A stretch of 64,000 bases of DNA, taken from assembly GCF_001426645.1 (NCBI RefSeq), contig NZ_LMEX01000002.1, positions 764,322 through 828,321 of the forward strand, read 5' to 3'. This document shows, one piece after another, positions 10,647-20,922 of this stretch. The DNA comes from Rhodanobacter sp. Root480. GTDB taxonomy: Bacteria; Pseudomonadota; Gammaproteobacteria; Xanthomonadales; Rhodanobacteraceae. Both the position numbers and the translations under genes were made by a program. The notes below the pieces were generated by a model, which did not search any database, was not told the origin of the DNA, and saw only the letters and a program-made list of their open reading frames with translations. How positions within the stretch are numbered: the stretch's first letter is position 1; each line of letters opens with the position of its first letter.

Positions 10647-11909
10647 TTACGGTTTTGATTTGCTGCGCGCCTGTTCCTGCAACCACTGCGCGGCGCCGCG
10701 GCCGGCGATCAGGCCGCTGGCGAAGCAGGCGGTCAGCAGGTAGCCGCCGGTGGGGGCTTCCCAGTCCAGCATTTCGCCGGCGCAGAACACGCCGGGGCGC
10801 GTGCGCAGCATCAGTGCATCATCCAACGATTCCAGCCGCACGCCGCCGGCAGTGCTGATGGTTTCGGCCAGCGGGCGCGGTGCGCATAGTTGCAGCGGTA
10901 GCGCTTTCAGCTGTGCGGCCAGCGCGACGGGATCGGCCAGGGTGGGCTTGTCGGTCAGCTCGAATACCAGTGCCGCCTTGGCGCCATCGAGCCCCGCCCG
11001 CCGTCGCAGCCAGTCGCCGATGCTGTGTTTGCCGCGCGGTGCCGCCAGCCGTTCGGCCAGCACGCTCTGGCTGTAGCCGGGGACCAGATCCAGCATGAGC
11101 TGCGCTTCGCCGCGCGTGGCCAGTTGCTCGCGCAGTTCGGCGCCGATGGCATAGATGAGACTGCCCTCGATGCCGTACTCGCTGATCACGCACTCGCCCT
11201 GGCGCGCGTGCGTCTGCCCGGCGCGATCGCGCCAGTGCGCCACCACCGGTTTCAATGGCGCGCCGGCGAAACGCTGGATCAGGTATTCGCTCCAGCGCAC
11301 CTCGAAACCGCCGTTGGCCGGTTGCAGCGGCGCCACTTCGGCGCCGAGTTGCTCCAGCGCGCCGACCCAGGCGCCGTCGGAACCCAGCCGTGGCCAACTG
11401 GCGCCACCCAACGCCAGCAGCACGGCATCGGCTTGTCGTTCCTGTTCTCCCGCGGGTGTGGCGAAGCACAGTGCGCCGGAGGCGTTCCAGCCCAGCCAGC
11501 GATGATGCATGTGAAAGCCCACGCCCGATTCGCGCAGGCGTCGCAGCCACGCGCGCAGCAGCGGGGCGGCCTTCATGTCGCGCGGGAATACCCGCCCGGA
11601 ACTGCCGACGAAGGTTTCCACGCCCAGCCCGCGCGCCCACTCACGCAGCGCGTCGGCATCGAACGCCGCCAGCCATGACGCCACGGCGTGCTGGCGTTCG
11701 CCATAGCGCTGCACGAAAGCGGCCAGTGGCTCGCCGTGGGTGAGGTTGAGGCCACCCTTGCCGGCGAGCAGGAATTTGCGCCCGACCGAACCCATCGCGT
11801 CGTACACGTCGACTGCCACGCCCGCCGCGACGGCGGCCTCCGCCGCCATCAATCCGGCGGGGCCGCCGCCGATGATGGTCAGGTGCGGTGAATGGTTTTC
11901 TTGCGTCAT
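10647..11909 (-). CDS. BaiN/HI0933-type FAD-dependent flavoprotein (TIGR03862-like)
   Basis: A 420-residue protein of the HI0933/BaiN flavoprotein family. It has the N-terminal dinucleotide-binding motif IIGGGPAGLMAAEAA, the GRKFLLAGKGGLNLTH segment and the C-terminal FAD-contact segment GEMLDWEAPTGGYLLTACF, as in the TIGR03862 subgroup. The substrate is unknown; members are probable flavin reductases or dehydrogenases. It stands alone on the minus strand between two repeat-rich gaps. Confidence 0.9.
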   Translation of the reverse strand: MTQENHSPHLTIIGGGPAGLMAAEAAVAAGVAVDVYDAMGSVGRKFLLAGKGGLNLTHGEPLAAFVQRYGERQHAVASWLAAFDADALREWARGLGVETFVGSSGRVFPRDMKAAPLLRAWLRRLRESGVGFHMHHRWLGWNASGALCFATPAGEQERQADAVLLALGGASWPRLGSDGAWVGALEQLGAEVAPLQPANGGFEVRWSEYLIQRFAGAPLKPVVAHWRDRAGQTHARQGECVISEYGIEGSLIYAIGAELREQLATRGEAQLMLDLVPGYSQSVLAERLAAPRGKHSIGDWLRRRAGLDGAKAALVFELTDKPTLADPVALAAQLKALPLQLCAPRPLAETISTAGGVRLESLDDALMLRTRPGVFCAGEMLDWEAPTGGYLLTACFASGLIAGRGAAQWLQEQARSKSKP

Positions 11910-11990
11910 GCGTCCATGGTCGCACGGGCGCCCGCGATGGCATCCGTGCCATCAACATCAGCGTTGTATGGGCGCAACGGCGCCCGCGGA

Positions 11991-12323
11991 TCAATGACCG
12001 GCGGTGGATGCCGGTGCCGGCTCGCTGCCCTTGGCGCTGTCGTCATTCATCGGCATGGCCGGGCTGGCCGGGCTGTCGCTGGTCGGGCTCGAAGCGCTGA
12101 CGGCGCCGCGCGTGTAGACGATCTGCTGGTCACCCTGGCAATGCCCCACCACCTTGCCCGACGCTGCCTCCTGCCCCGCCGGCACGACGGCCAGCGTGTA
12201 GTCGGCCACGCCGTTGGCCTTGATCTTGGCGTCGATATCCGCCTTCACCGTGTCGCAGGACGCGTGGGCAAGCAGCGGCATCATCGCCAGCGCCAGTACT
12301 CCCAATCCGATACGCATGTTCAT
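11991..12323 (-). CDS. DUF1161 periplasmic protein
   Basis: A 110-residue protein with a signal peptide (about residues 1-20, cut near AHA|S) and then a DUF1161 domain beginning SCDTVKADIDAKIKANGV, with a second Cys in VVGHCQGDQQIVY. The pair of cysteines probably forms a disulfide. The C-terminal third is Ser/Pro/Ala-rich and low complexity. I chose the start at MNMRIG because an AGGAGAGG ribosome-binding site lies just upstream; the longer frame to 12407 lacks one. Function unknown. Confidence 0.85.
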   Translation of the reverse strand: MNMRIGLGVLALAMMPLLAHASCDTVKADIDAKIKANGVADYTLAVVPAGQEAASGKVVGHCQGDQQIVYTRGAVSASSPTSDSPASPAMPMNDDSAKGSEPAPASTAGH

Positions 12324-12416
12324 GGCGACCTCTCCTGGGTGGAATCTCGCCATCAGACGACAGCCGCGATGAACGCCGCGTCTAGGAACGTTGCATGACC
12401 TGGCCACGCCTGCGCA

Positions 12417-15134
12417 TCACGGTGCAGGCGGATGCACCGTTCCGCCGGATTGGAATCGCGCCGGCTCCGGCGCATGCAGGCTGAAACCTTGCGCGTGGCC
12501 GACGCCCATCGCAGTGAGCACTCGCAGCGTTTCCTCGTCGGCCACCCACTCGGCCACCACTTCCAGCCCCAGCCGCTGGCCGATGTCGGCGACCGCACGC
12601 ACGATGGCGTGGCTTACCGGGTCGGTGAGCATGTCGCGGATGAAGCTGCCATCGATCTTGATGATGTCGATCGGCAGGTTCTTCAGATACGCGAACGACG
12701 ACATGCCGACGCCGAAATCGTCCAGCGCGGTCTTGCAGCCGACCTGGCGCAGTTGCTCCATGAAACGGGCCACGCGCGACAGGTTGCGCACCGCCACGGT
12801 TTCGGTGATCTCGAAACACACCCGCGACGGCGCCACCCCGTGTTTCTTCAGCAAGGCGATGATCAGGTCGGCCAGCGCGTCGTCCTCGACGCTGGCGCCG
12901 GACAGGTTGATCGTCGCCAGCCGCAGGTCGGCCCCAGCCGGGTGCAACTGGTCGAAATGCGCCAGCGCGGTCTCGACCACCCAGCGATCGAGCATCGGCA
13001 TCAGGCTGTAGCGCTCGGCCGCGGGCATGAACACGCCCGGCAGCACCAGCGCGCCGGAATCGTCACGGAAGCGCAGCAGCAACTCCACCCGGGGGCCCGA
13101 GCCGGGCCGCGGCGACAGCGGTATCAGTTCCTGGTAGACCAGCACCAGACGCTTTTCATCGATGGCCCAGCGCAGGCGATTGGCCCACTCCATCTCACCG
13201 CGGCGACGCGCCGCCTCGTCGTCGCGCTCGGAATAGAAATGCACGCGGTTGCGGCCCAGCTCCTTGGCCATGTAGCAGGCGGTGTCGGCGCGCGCCAGCA
13301 GGTCCTTCATGGTCATGCCCGGCTGGTCGATCATCACCACGCCGATGCTGGCGCTGACCGTGTAGCTGCGCTGCTCCCACACGAAGATCCACTCGTCGAT
13401 GCAGTGGCGCACGCGCTCGGCCACCGCTTCGGCGTCCTCGCGATCGCGCACGCCCAGCGCCAGCACGCCGAACTCGTCGCCACCCAGCCGCGCCAGCACG
13501 TCGGTGGCCGAAAGCTGCTTGTGCATGGTGGCGGCCAATTGCGCCAGCAGATGATCGCCGGCGATATGGCCGGAGGTGTCGTTGATCAGCTTGAACTGGT
13601 CCAGGTCGATGTACAGCAGCACCGCCATCGGCGCACCGGTTTCGGTGGCGTTGAGGATGCTTTGCAGGCGGCTCTCGAATTCGCGCCGGTTGTACAGCTC
13701 GGTCAGCGCGTCGTGGCTGGCCTGGAAGCTCAGCATCTCGTTCAACTGCCGCTGCTCGGTGACGTCGATCGCCACCATCAGCAACTTGTCGGCGCCGTCC
13801 AGAACCACCTTGGAGATGGCCACGTCGGCCCAGAACCGGTAACCCTGCTCATCGCACAGCTGAGCGCTGAGGCGGTGGAAATCGCGTTGGTCCGGTTGCC
13901 CCATGTCGGGATACAGACGCGGGTCCTCGAACAGGTCCGACAGCCGCCGCTCACCCACGTTTTCGCCAAGCCGCTCGCGGGACGCGCGGTTGGCATAGGT
14001 GATGGCGCCGTCATGCCCGTCGGCCAGCAGGACCAGCGCCGGCAGCAGATCGTTGAGCGCGCGAAAGCGCTCTTCGCTCTCGCGGTAACGACTGGTCATG
14101 TGCCACGCCAGGGCGATCGCCCGCTGGCGGGTGCTGGCGATGGTGAACACCAGCATCGCCAGCAGGATGCTGGCCAGCACGCCGACAGGCAGCGCCGAGT
14201 CGCCCAGGTCGAAGCCGGCCCGGGCGGTCGCGCGCGGTTGCAGGTCCAGGCGCCACACCCGCCCGCCATAGGCAAGCCGACGGTGGAAATCCTTGTCGTC
14301 ATCGACCTTCGCCGTCGCGGCCGAGTCGAACAGCAGTTGCTGCCCGGCATCGGTGACGTCGGTGATGCGCACGCGGAACATCTGCGTGACGTCTTGCGAA
14401 ATCGCATTGCCGATCAGGCCGCTGACCCGAAACGACACCGCCAGCGACCCGGCCTCGCGCCGACGCCGCTCCTCCACCGACGCCGGTGGCGACCCGGGGT
14501 TGAAGATCGGCATGCGCAGGGTGATGCCGTCGTTGCGCGGCAACGCACCCGTCTGCTGCGCCAGCCGGAACGGGGCCGACAAGGTGGGCAGGTCGGTATC
14601 ACGCGAGGCGATCACGCCTTGCAGGTTGTTCGGCTGCGCGTTGACGTCCAGCCCGGCCAGGGCGGCATTGCCCGACAGCGGTTGCACCCAGGTAGTGACG
14701 TAGTGGACGCCATCCGCCTTTATCTCTTTTCGCGCATAGGCAAGCGCCTGCAGCGAAGGGAAGCGGCGGCGTGGCTGCAGGTTGGCGTAGATGTTGGCGA
14801 ACTCCTGCTCGCTTACCTCGTCGGAGGAAAGGAACAGGCTCTGCACCGCGCGCAGCAGGCTTTCCGCCGCATGCAACTGCGTTATCAATGCGACCGAGCT
14901 CTTGTCGACCAGGGCGCTGCGGGTGAGCTCCAGCGCGGCTTGCTCCCGCTGGATCTGCTGGTAACGCAGCAGCATCGTCAGCGCCAGGCCCAGCAACAAC
15001 GCCAGCAGGCTCCACCCGTAAGCGGAGGATCGCCGAGGCCCCGGCGCGGGCATACCCCGATCCGGGCCGAAGACTGCGGTGTCCGGCGCTGCTGGAGCAA
15101 TGGAGCGTTTGGTTGTACGCAAGACGTCCCCCAT
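12417..15134 (-). CDS. CHASE-PAS-GGDEF-EAL cyclic-di-GMP signalling protein
   Basis: A 905-residue membrane sensor for c-di-GMP turnover. Order: TM1 (about residues 35-57), periplasmic CHASE-like sensor, TM2 (about 315-335), PAS, GGDEF with intact RLGGDEF, then EAL. The EAL signature reads ELLLR, which keeps the catalytic Glu of the ExLxR motif. The later metal and catalytic positions are present (INLSG, FEITET, DDFG, KIDGSF, AQGF), so both activities look possible. EGVE is changed to EWVA. The first in-frame ATG is at 15134; a TTG at 15236 is unlikely. It follows hrpB on the same strand. Confidence 0.9.
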   Translation of the reverse strand: MGDVLRTTKRSIAPAAPDTAVFGPDRGMPAPGPRRSSAYGWSLLALLLGLALTMLLRYQQIQREQAALELTRSALVDKSSVALITQLHAAESLLRAVQSLFLSSDEVSEQEFANIYANLQPRRRFPSLQALAYARKEIKADGVHYVTTWVQPLSGNAALAGLDVNAQPNNLQGVIASRDTDLPTLSAPFRLAQQTGALPRNDGITLRMPIFNPGSPPASVEERRRREAGSLAVSFRVSGLIGNAISQDVTQMFRVRITDVTDAGQQLLFDSAATAKVDDDKDFHRRLAYGGRVWRLDLQPRATARAGFDLGDSALPVGVLASILLAMLVFTIASTRQRAIALAWHMTSRYRESEERFRALNDLLPALVLLADGHDGAITYANRASRERLGENVGERRLSDLFEDPRLYPDMGQPDQRDFHRLSAQLCDEQGYRFWADVAISKVVLDGADKLLMVAIDVTEQRQLNEMLSFQASHDALTELYNRREFESRLQSILNATETGAPMAVLLYIDLDQFKLINDTSGHIAGDHLLAQLAATMHKQLSATDVLARLGGDEFGVLALGVRDREDAEAVAERVRHCIDEWIFVWEQRSYTVSASIGVVMIDQPGMTMKDLLARADTACYMAKELGRNRVHFYSERDDEAARRRGEMEWANRLRWAIDEKRLVLVYQELIPLSPRPGSGPRVELLLRFRDDSGALVLPGVFMPAAERYSLMPMLDRWVVETALAHFDQLHPAGADLRLATINLSGASVEDDALADLIIALLKKHGVAPSRVCFEITETVAVRNLSRVARFMEQLRQVGCKTALDDFGVGMSSFAYLKNLPIDIIKIDGSFIRDMLTDPVSHAIVRAVADIGQRLGLEVVAEWVADEETLRVLTAMGVGHAQGFSLHAPEPARFQSGGTVHPPAP

Positions 15135-15239
15135 GGATAGCCATGGCGTGATCGATGGTACAGATAACCACGCAGCGCGAACACCGCAGTTGACCGGCCA
15201 CGCAGCCCGGTGAAGGTCGCCAGAATTCCTCGACAATCG

Positions 15240-17738
15240 TCAGCGCGGGCGAGGTTTGGCGCGATGGGTCGGTGGCGCCGTCCATGGATCGTCCGGCCAC
15301 GGGTGGCGCGGATAGCGACCTTTCAGTTCGCGCCGGACCTCGGGATAGGTGCGCTGCCAGAAACCGTGCAGGTCCTGGGTCACCTGGATCGGCCGGCCGG
15401 CCGGCGACAGCAGATGCAGCGTGACTGGAATGCGTCCACCACCGATGCGCGGCGTGTCGGCCAGGCCGAACAGTTCCTGCAGTTTCACCGCCAGCACCGG
15501 TGGTTCGCCGGGCACGTAGTCGAGCCGCCGCTGCTGGCCACTGGGCACGGTGAGGCTTTCGGGCGCGTGCTGGTCCAGCGCCTGACGCTGCGCATGATCG
15601 AGCATCGCCGACAGCGCCTGCGACAGCGTGTCGGCGCGCAACGCATCGAGCCGGTGCACGCCGTCCAGATACGGCGCCAGCCATTGTTCCAGCGTGGCCA
15701 GCAACGCGGTGTCGGCAACGTCGGGCAGACCCAGCGCCGGCATCCAGGCGCGCAATGCCTGCATGCGGGCGCGCAAGCGGCGCGCCGATTCACTCCACGG
15801 CAACAGGTCAAGCCCGCCGTTGCGCACGGCGGCGAGCAAGGCCGGCAACGCATCGCGCGCGTCCACCGGCACGCTGCGACGCTCCAGCACGATGGCGCCG
15901 AAGCGGTGCTCCTCGAACGCCTCCACTGCACCGCGCTCGTCGTTCCAGCGCTGCGTGCGCTGGCGGGTGAATTGTTCCGGGTAATCGCGCTCCAGCACGT
16001 CCGTGTCCAGCGGTGCGGCGGCCAGGATCAGGCTGTCGCGCGCCTCGTGGCGCAGATCCAGCGCCACCAGCCATGGCTCGCCATGCAGGGCAGTGTTCTC
16101 ATGCAGTCGTGCACCACGGCCGTTGGCCAGCGTGTAGCGCAGCGGATCGCTGCCGCTGCGATGCGCCACCCGGTCGGGAAACGCGTGCAGAAGGAGGTCG
16201 CCGACGGCATGGCTTCCCGGCGTACCGCTGGCGGACGTATGGACGTCCAGACGTCTGCGCCAGCCCTTGCTGGCCTGCTCGATCGCGGCCAGCGCGCCGG
16301 CATCCACCGCGCCCCGCGCCAGCGCGCCGCGCCGGTCGCGCCAGGCATGCAGGGCGGTGACCCGGTCGCGGAAATCATCGCTGCGCGACTGCTCGCCGCG
16401 CAGCGGCGAGCGCGCCTCCATCAGCGCCAGCAGGTCGGCGATCAGCGGGCGCAGCGTGGCCGGCGCGCGCAAGGCAGCGGCGCCCAGCCGCGGCGTGGCA
16501 CCCAGTTCCAGCAGGTCGCGGCCCAGCGCGGTGATGCGGTGGTCGTTGCCCACCGCCGCCAGGGCGCGCAGCAGTTCGCGCGCCTGCGCCAATGCACCGG
16601 GCGGCGGCGGATCCAGCCACGGCAGTGCATCGCTGCCCCATGCGGCCAGTTCCAGCGCCAGACCGGACAGGTCGGCCTGGGCGATCTCCGGCGTGCGCGC
16701 GGTTTCCAGGCGCCTGCTCTGCGGCCACAGCCGGTACGCCGTACCCGCGGCCACGCGGCCGGCACGGCCTGCGCGCTGATCGGCGGAGGCCTGCGAGATG
16801 TTCACCGTTTCCAGGCGGCTGAAGCCGGAGTTCGGATCGAAACGCGGCTCGCGCGCCAGCCCGCTGTCGATCACCGCGCGGATGCCCGGCAGCGTGATGC
16901 TGGACTCGGCCACGTTGGTGGCCAGCACCACGCGGCGCGTCCCCGGCTCCGCATCGCTCAAGGCCGCCTGCTGTTCGGCCAGCGAAAGCTCGCCATGCAG
17001 CGGCACGATCTCCAGCGCGGGGTAGTCATCGGCCAGTGCAGCCAGCAAGGCCTGCGTCCGCGCGATCTCGCGCCGGCCGGGCAGGAAGGCCAGCACGTCG
17101 CCGGCGTTCTCCTGCAGCGCCAGCCGCGTCACCCGGGCCAGCTGCTGCTCCACGCTCTCCTGCGCGCGCGCGGGTGGATGCACGATGTGCACGGGAAAAC
17201 TGCGGCCGGGGCTGGTGATGCGCGGCGCATCCAGCCACTGCGCGATGCGCTCGCCATCGAGCGTGGCCGACATCAACAGCAGCCGCAGGTCGGGCCGCAA
17301 GGTGGCCTGGATGTCCAGCGCCAGCGCCGCGCCCAGGTCGCCGGCCAGATGCCGCTCGTGGAATTCGTCGAACACGATCGCACCGATGCCGGCCAACTCC
17401 GGATCGCGCTGGATCAACCGGGTGAGGATGCCCTCGGTGATCACCTCGATCCGCGTGGCAGGACCGACCTTCGCCTCGAAACGGATGCGATAGCCCACCG
17501 TCTGCCCCACCGCCTCGCCCAACTGCTGCGCCATGTATTGCGCGGCCGCGCGCGCCGCGATGCGGCGTGGTTCCAGCATCAGGACCTTGCCACCCGCCAG
17601 CCACGGCTGGTCGAGCAGGGCCAGCGGCACCTGGGTGGTCTTGCCCGCGCCCGGCGGCGCCTCCAGCACCAGCCGCGGATGATCGGCGAGCGAGGCACGA
17701 ATGCCGGGCAGCAGCGGAGTGATGGGAAAGACGGTCAT
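15240..17738 (-). CDS. hrpB: ATP-dependent helicase HrpB
   Basis: DEAH-box family helicase, 832 residues as usual for HrpB. Visible motifs are Walker A APPGAGKTTQ, DEFHERH, SATLDG and QRAGRAGRVAAG. The C-terminal HrpB-specific region is present, ending in the basic tail. Its function in RNA metabolism is still poorly defined. It is upstream of the GGDEF-EAL gene on the same strand (gap about 100 bp) and downstream of the T2SS operon, from which a palindromic repeat separates it. Confidence 0.95.
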   Translation of the reverse strand: MTVFPITPLLPGIRASLADHPRLVLEAPPGAGKTTQVPLALLDQPWLAGGKVLMLEPRRIAARAAAQYMAQQLGEAVGQTVGYRIRFEAKVGPATRIEVITEGILTRLIQRDPELAGIGAIVFDEFHERHLAGDLGAALALDIQATLRPDLRLLLMSATLDGERIAQWLDAPRITSPGRSFPVHIVHPPARAQESVEQQLARVTRLALQENAGDVLAFLPGRREIARTQALLAALADDYPALEIVPLHGELSLAEQQAALSDAEPGTRRVVLATNVAESSITLPGIRAVIDSGLAREPRFDPNSGFSRLETVNISQASADQRAGRAGRVAAGTAYRLWPQSRRLETARTPEIAQADLSGLALELAAWGSDALPWLDPPPPGALAQARELLRALAAVGNDHRITALGRDLLELGATPRLGAAALRAPATLRPLIADLLALMEARSPLRGEQSRSDDFRDRVTALHAWRDRRGALARGAVDAGALAAIEQASKGWRRRLDVHTSASGTPGSHAVGDLLLHAFPDRVAHRSGSDPLRYTLANGRGARLHENTALHGEPWLVALDLRHEARDSLILAAAPLDTDVLERDYPEQFTRQRTQRWNDERGAVEAFEEHRFGAIVLERRSVPVDARDALPALLAAVRNGGLDLLPWSESARRLRARMQALRAWMPALGLPDVADTALLATLEQWLAPYLDGVHRLDALRADTLSQALSAMLDHAQRQALDQHAPESLTVPSGQQRRLDYVPGEPPVLAVKLQELFGLADTPRIGGGRIPVTLHLLSPAGRPIQVTQDLHGFWQRTYPEVRRELKGRYPRHPWPDDPWTAPPTHRAKPRPR

Positions 17739-17802
17739 TCAGCGAATGATAACGGCGAGGGGTGTGGCTACCCCGCGCCCCGCCTCAACGCTGGAAGAAT
17801 CC

Positions 17803-17954
17803 GTAATCCCCTCTCCCCTTGGGGAGAGGGCTGGGGAGAGGGGACACGCCGCGGGAAAGTCCCAACGAAGTTGCCCACGACGCCGAGAGCCCCGTCACCA
17901 ACTTCCCCGCGAGCACCGCCCCCTCTCCTCAATCCTCTCCCCGCAGGGGAGAGG
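17803..17954. repeat. Paired CTCTCCCC palindromic element (copy 2)
   Basis: Same architecture as the copy at 10461-10620: a left hairpin CTCTCCCCTTGGGGAGAG, a middle with GACACGCCGCGGG, and a right hairpin CTCTCCCCGCAGGGGAGAG. It lies between gspD and hrpB and may end T2SS operon transcripts. Confidence 0.8.
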
Positions 17955-17965
17955 AAGCAGAGCAG

Positions 17966-20179
17966 CTACTTCGCCCGCAGCGGCGCCAGCGATTCGAACT
18001 TGCGCTGGTACTCGTCGGTGACCTGGCGCGCATCGTTGCCGCTGGTGATCACGCGAGGGGTGATCAGCACCAGCAGTTCGGTGCGGTCGCGGTGGCGGTT
18101 GGTGGTGCCGAACAGGCGGCCGATCAGCGGGATCTTGTTGAGCACGGGGATGCCGGTGTCGGTGGTGCCTTCGTTCTGCTGGATCAGGCCGCCGAGCAGC
18201 ACGGTCTGGCCGCTCTGCACGGCCACCTGGGTTTCCAGCAGGCGCTTCTGGATGGGGAAGTTGCCGTTGTTGTCCTTGATGCCGGGCGCGCTGACTTCCT
18301 GGCTGAGCTTCAGGTACACCAGGCCGCCGGGATTGACCCGCGGCACGACTTTCAGGATCACGCCGGTCGGCTTGTACTGCACCTCGCCCAGCGTGCTGAT
18401 GCCGCTGCCCGCGTTGCCCAGGCCAGGGCTGATGAAGCTCTGGTTGACCGGGATCTCGTTGCCGACCTGGATGTTCGCCTGCTGGTTGTTCATCACCACC
18501 AGCGACGGCTCGGACAACACCTTGGTGTTGCCGCTGGTTTCCATCGCGCGCAGCGCCACCTGCAGGTTGCTGTTCATGAACGAATAGAAGAACGGCTCGC
18601 CGCCGAAATTCACGCCGCCCTGGCCCAGCGCGATCTGTCGCGGGTTGTTGGCATCCCCCGGCGAAAACGTGATGTTGCCGTTGCTGTCGGTGGTGCTGGT
18701 GGCGCCGCGGAGCCCCTCCAGATACCACTGCACGCCGAAGCTGAACTCGCCGGTGAGGCTGACTTCGAGAATGCGGGTTTCGATCTGCACCTGCAGCGGC
18801 ACGCTGTCGAGTTTCTGGATTGCCGACTCGATCTCGCTCCATTGCGAGGGCCGTGCGCGCACCAGCAACTGGTTGTTGCTGTCGACCGCGCTGATGCGCA
18901 CGCTGCCGTCGCTGGAGCTGTACGACTTGCTGGGCGCGGCATTGCCGTCGACAGGCTGCGTGGCCGATCCGGTCATGGCGCCGCCGTTGTCGATACCGCT
19001 GACCAAGGTGTTGCCGGTGTCGCCATCGGCATTGCCCAGGGTGGCGCTGCTCAGGCCGGGGCCGACCTGGCCGCCGTTGTCGCCAGCGCCGGTGCCGGCG
19101 CCGTTGGTGTAGATCTGCGCCAGGTAGCGGGCCAGGTCCGACGCCTTGATGTTGCGCACGTCGTACACGAACAACTGCGGCTCGTTGCCGCCGCCGCGAT
19201 CGATGCGGGCGATCCAGTCGCCCACTTCGCGCAGGTAGTCGGCCTGGGTGCTGATCACCACCAGCGCGTTGGTGCGCTCGATCGGAATGAAGCGCAGCAT
19301 GCCCGCCAGCGGCGTGTCGCCCTTGGGACCGAACATGTCGTCCAGCTTGGGCATCAATTCATCGACGCTGGCGCGCTGCAGGCTGAACACGCCCACCGAC
19401 ATGCCGCGCAGCCAGTCCACGTCGAACGTGCGCACGGTGCGTTGGTAATTGGCCAGCTCCTGCGAGGTGCCGGACATCACCAGCAGGTTGCGCGACGGAT
19501 CGACCAGCAGGATCGAATCCGGCCGCGCGAACGGTTTGATCAGTTTCTGCATCTCGGTGGCCGAGATGTAGCGCAGCGGAAACAGCCGCGCCTGCAAGCC
19601 GCCTTGCGGCGCCGATGCACCGAGGCTGGGCACCAGGTTGCCGCCCAGCGCGTCCTTCGCCGGCAGCACCACGTAACTGCCGCCGCGCAGCACCAGCGCG
19701 TTGCCGGTCCACGACAGCAGCGTCTCCAGGATCGGCAACGCCTCGCTGGCATCGACCGGTTCGGAGGTGGAGAACGAGATGTTGCCCTGCACGCCGGGCA
19801 CGATGGTGTAGTTCTTTTTCAGCAAGTCGCCCAGGATCGCCTTGACCACCGCCTGCACCGGCTGGTTCTCGAAGTTGAAGGTGACGCCATCGGGGCCGGC
19901 CGCGGGCGCGCGCGGCGTGGCCAGCCCGCTGGGATGGATGAACTGGCCGCTGCCCTCGCTCAGTTGTGGGCGCATTGCCGATGCCGAATCGGGAGCGACC
20001 GTGGTGTTCAGCGGCAACGGCGCCGGCACCGGGTTCCGGGTGCCGGCCACCGCCTCGCGTTGCAACGCATCGTTGTCGCGCGGTTGCGGCAGGCTGGAGC
20101 AGCCCACCAGCCATACCGCCAGCGCCAACCCCAGCGCACGTAGCGGATGGGTCTGTCTATGCGTGCGATGCATGCTCAA
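17966..20179 (-). CDS. gspD: Type II secretion outer-membrane secretin GspD
   Basis: Forms the outer-membrane channel through which folded exoproteins leave. The 737-residue protein has a lipoprotein-like signal peptide with WLVGCSS (probable Cys+1 lipidation), periplasmic N0-N3 domains (about residues 90-430, with a Gly/Asn-rich loop inside N3) and the secretin domain with the VP(x)LGxIP-like segment GIPVLNKIPLIGRLFG. It is the last gene of the operon, as in the Xanthomonas xps cluster. The ATG overlaps the gspN stop (ATGA). Confidence 0.95.
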   Translation of the reverse strand: MSMHRTHRQTHPLRALGLALAVWLVGCSSLPQPRDNDALQREAVAGTRNPVPAPLPLNTTVAPDSASAMRPQLSEGSGQFIHPSGLATPRAPAAGPDGVTFNFENQPVQAVVKAILGDLLKKNYTIVPGVQGNISFSTSEPVDASEALPILETLLSWTGNALVLRGGSYVVLPAKDALGGNLVPSLGASAPQGGLQARLFPLRYISATEMQKLIKPFARPDSILLVDPSRNLLVMSGTSQELANYQRTVRTFDVDWLRGMSVGVFSLQRASVDELMPKLDDMFGPKGDTPLAGMLRFIPIERTNALVVISTQADYLREVGDWIARIDRGGGNEPQLFVYDVRNIKASDLARYLAQIYTNGAGTGAGDNGGQVGPGLSSATLGNADGDTGNTLVSGIDNGGAMTGSATQPVDGNAAPSKSYSSSDGSVRISAVDSNNQLLVRARPSQWSEIESAIQKLDSVPLQVQIETRILEVSLTGEFSFGVQWYLEGLRGATSTTDSNGNITFSPGDANNPRQIALGQGGVNFGGEPFFYSFMNSNLQVALRAMETSGNTKVLSEPSLVVMNNQQANIQVGNEIPVNQSFISPGLGNAGSGISTLGEVQYKPTGVILKVVPRVNPGGLVYLKLSQEVSAPGIKDNNGNFPIQKRLLETQVAVQSGQTVLLGGLIQQNEGTTDTGIPVLNKIPLIGRLFGTTNRHRDRTELLVLITPRVITSGNDARQVTDEYQRKFESLAPLRAK

Positions 20180-20922
20180 TGTTCTCCTTCGTGGACCGCG
20201 GCGGCTTGCGCGGCGCGACGTTTCTGGATGATCTCGCGCAGCGCGCGGATGCGCTGCGTTTGGGTATTGGTTTGAGTGTCGGGAGACGTCTGCGCCGGAG
20301 CGCGGATTACACCCGCAACAGGCTCGCCGGGACGGCCGCCCGGCCCGGCCGCTGGAGCCGGGGTGACCAGCGACGTCGACGGCCAGGACACGCTGCTGCC
20401 GGGACCTGGCCCAACAGCCTGACCCGGCGCCGGCAACGGGCCATCGATCGGCGCACCCGCGCGCAGGGACAACTCCACGCGACCGCTGGCGGTGTCGAAA
20501 ACCGCCGAGCGCGGCTTCACCTCGACCAGGGTGATGTCACCACCGGATACCCGCTCGCCAGCACGCAGCCGCACCTGCCGATTGCCCTGGTGGTCGTACA
20601 GCAGCGCCATTTGCATGGTCGGCGTGATGATCACCCCGGTGAGTTCCAGCTCGCCAATGCTGCCGCTGCCTGCCGACGGCGTCACGGGCTTGCGATCGGG
20701 ATTGAACAGCGGTTGCTGCCAGACCACGGCGAACTGGTTGCGCGGCACCGGAGGCGGCAACGGCGCGGCACGATCCGCCACCGGCGCCACCGACGGCGGG
20801 CTGGCGGCCGGCCAGTGCGCGCGGCTGCCAGCGCCGGACAACAGCAGCAGCCACAAACCCGCCAGCACGGCCAGCAACAGCAGCAGGGCCGGGGTCAGCC
20901 GGCGCTGGCTGGCGGCATTCAT
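20176..20922 (-). CDS. gspN: Type II secretion protein GspN (XpsN-type, GspC-like role)
   Basis: A 248-residue bitopic protein with a short cytoplasmic start, one membrane helix (about residues 12-30), a Pro/Ala-rich linker, and a periplasmic domain resembling the GspC homology region (FAVVWQQPLFNPDRKP, then GELELTGVIITP). In the xps arrangement this gene takes the place of gspC and links the inner-membrane platform to the secretin. The C-terminus is basic and coiled-coil-like. It overlaps gspM by ATGA. Confidence 0.88.
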   Translation of the reverse strand: MNAASQRRLTPALLLLLAVLAGLWLLLLSGAGSRAHWPAASPPSVAPVADRAAPLPPPVPRNQFAVVWQQPLFNPDRKPVTPSAGSGSIGELELTGVIITPTMQMALLYDHQGNRQVRLRAGERVSGGDITLVEVKPRSAVFDTASGRVELSLRAGAPIDGPLPAPGQAVGPGPGSSVSWPSTSLVTPAPAAGPGGRPGEPVAGVIRAPAQTSPDTQTNTQTQRIRALREIIQKRRAAQAAAVHEGEH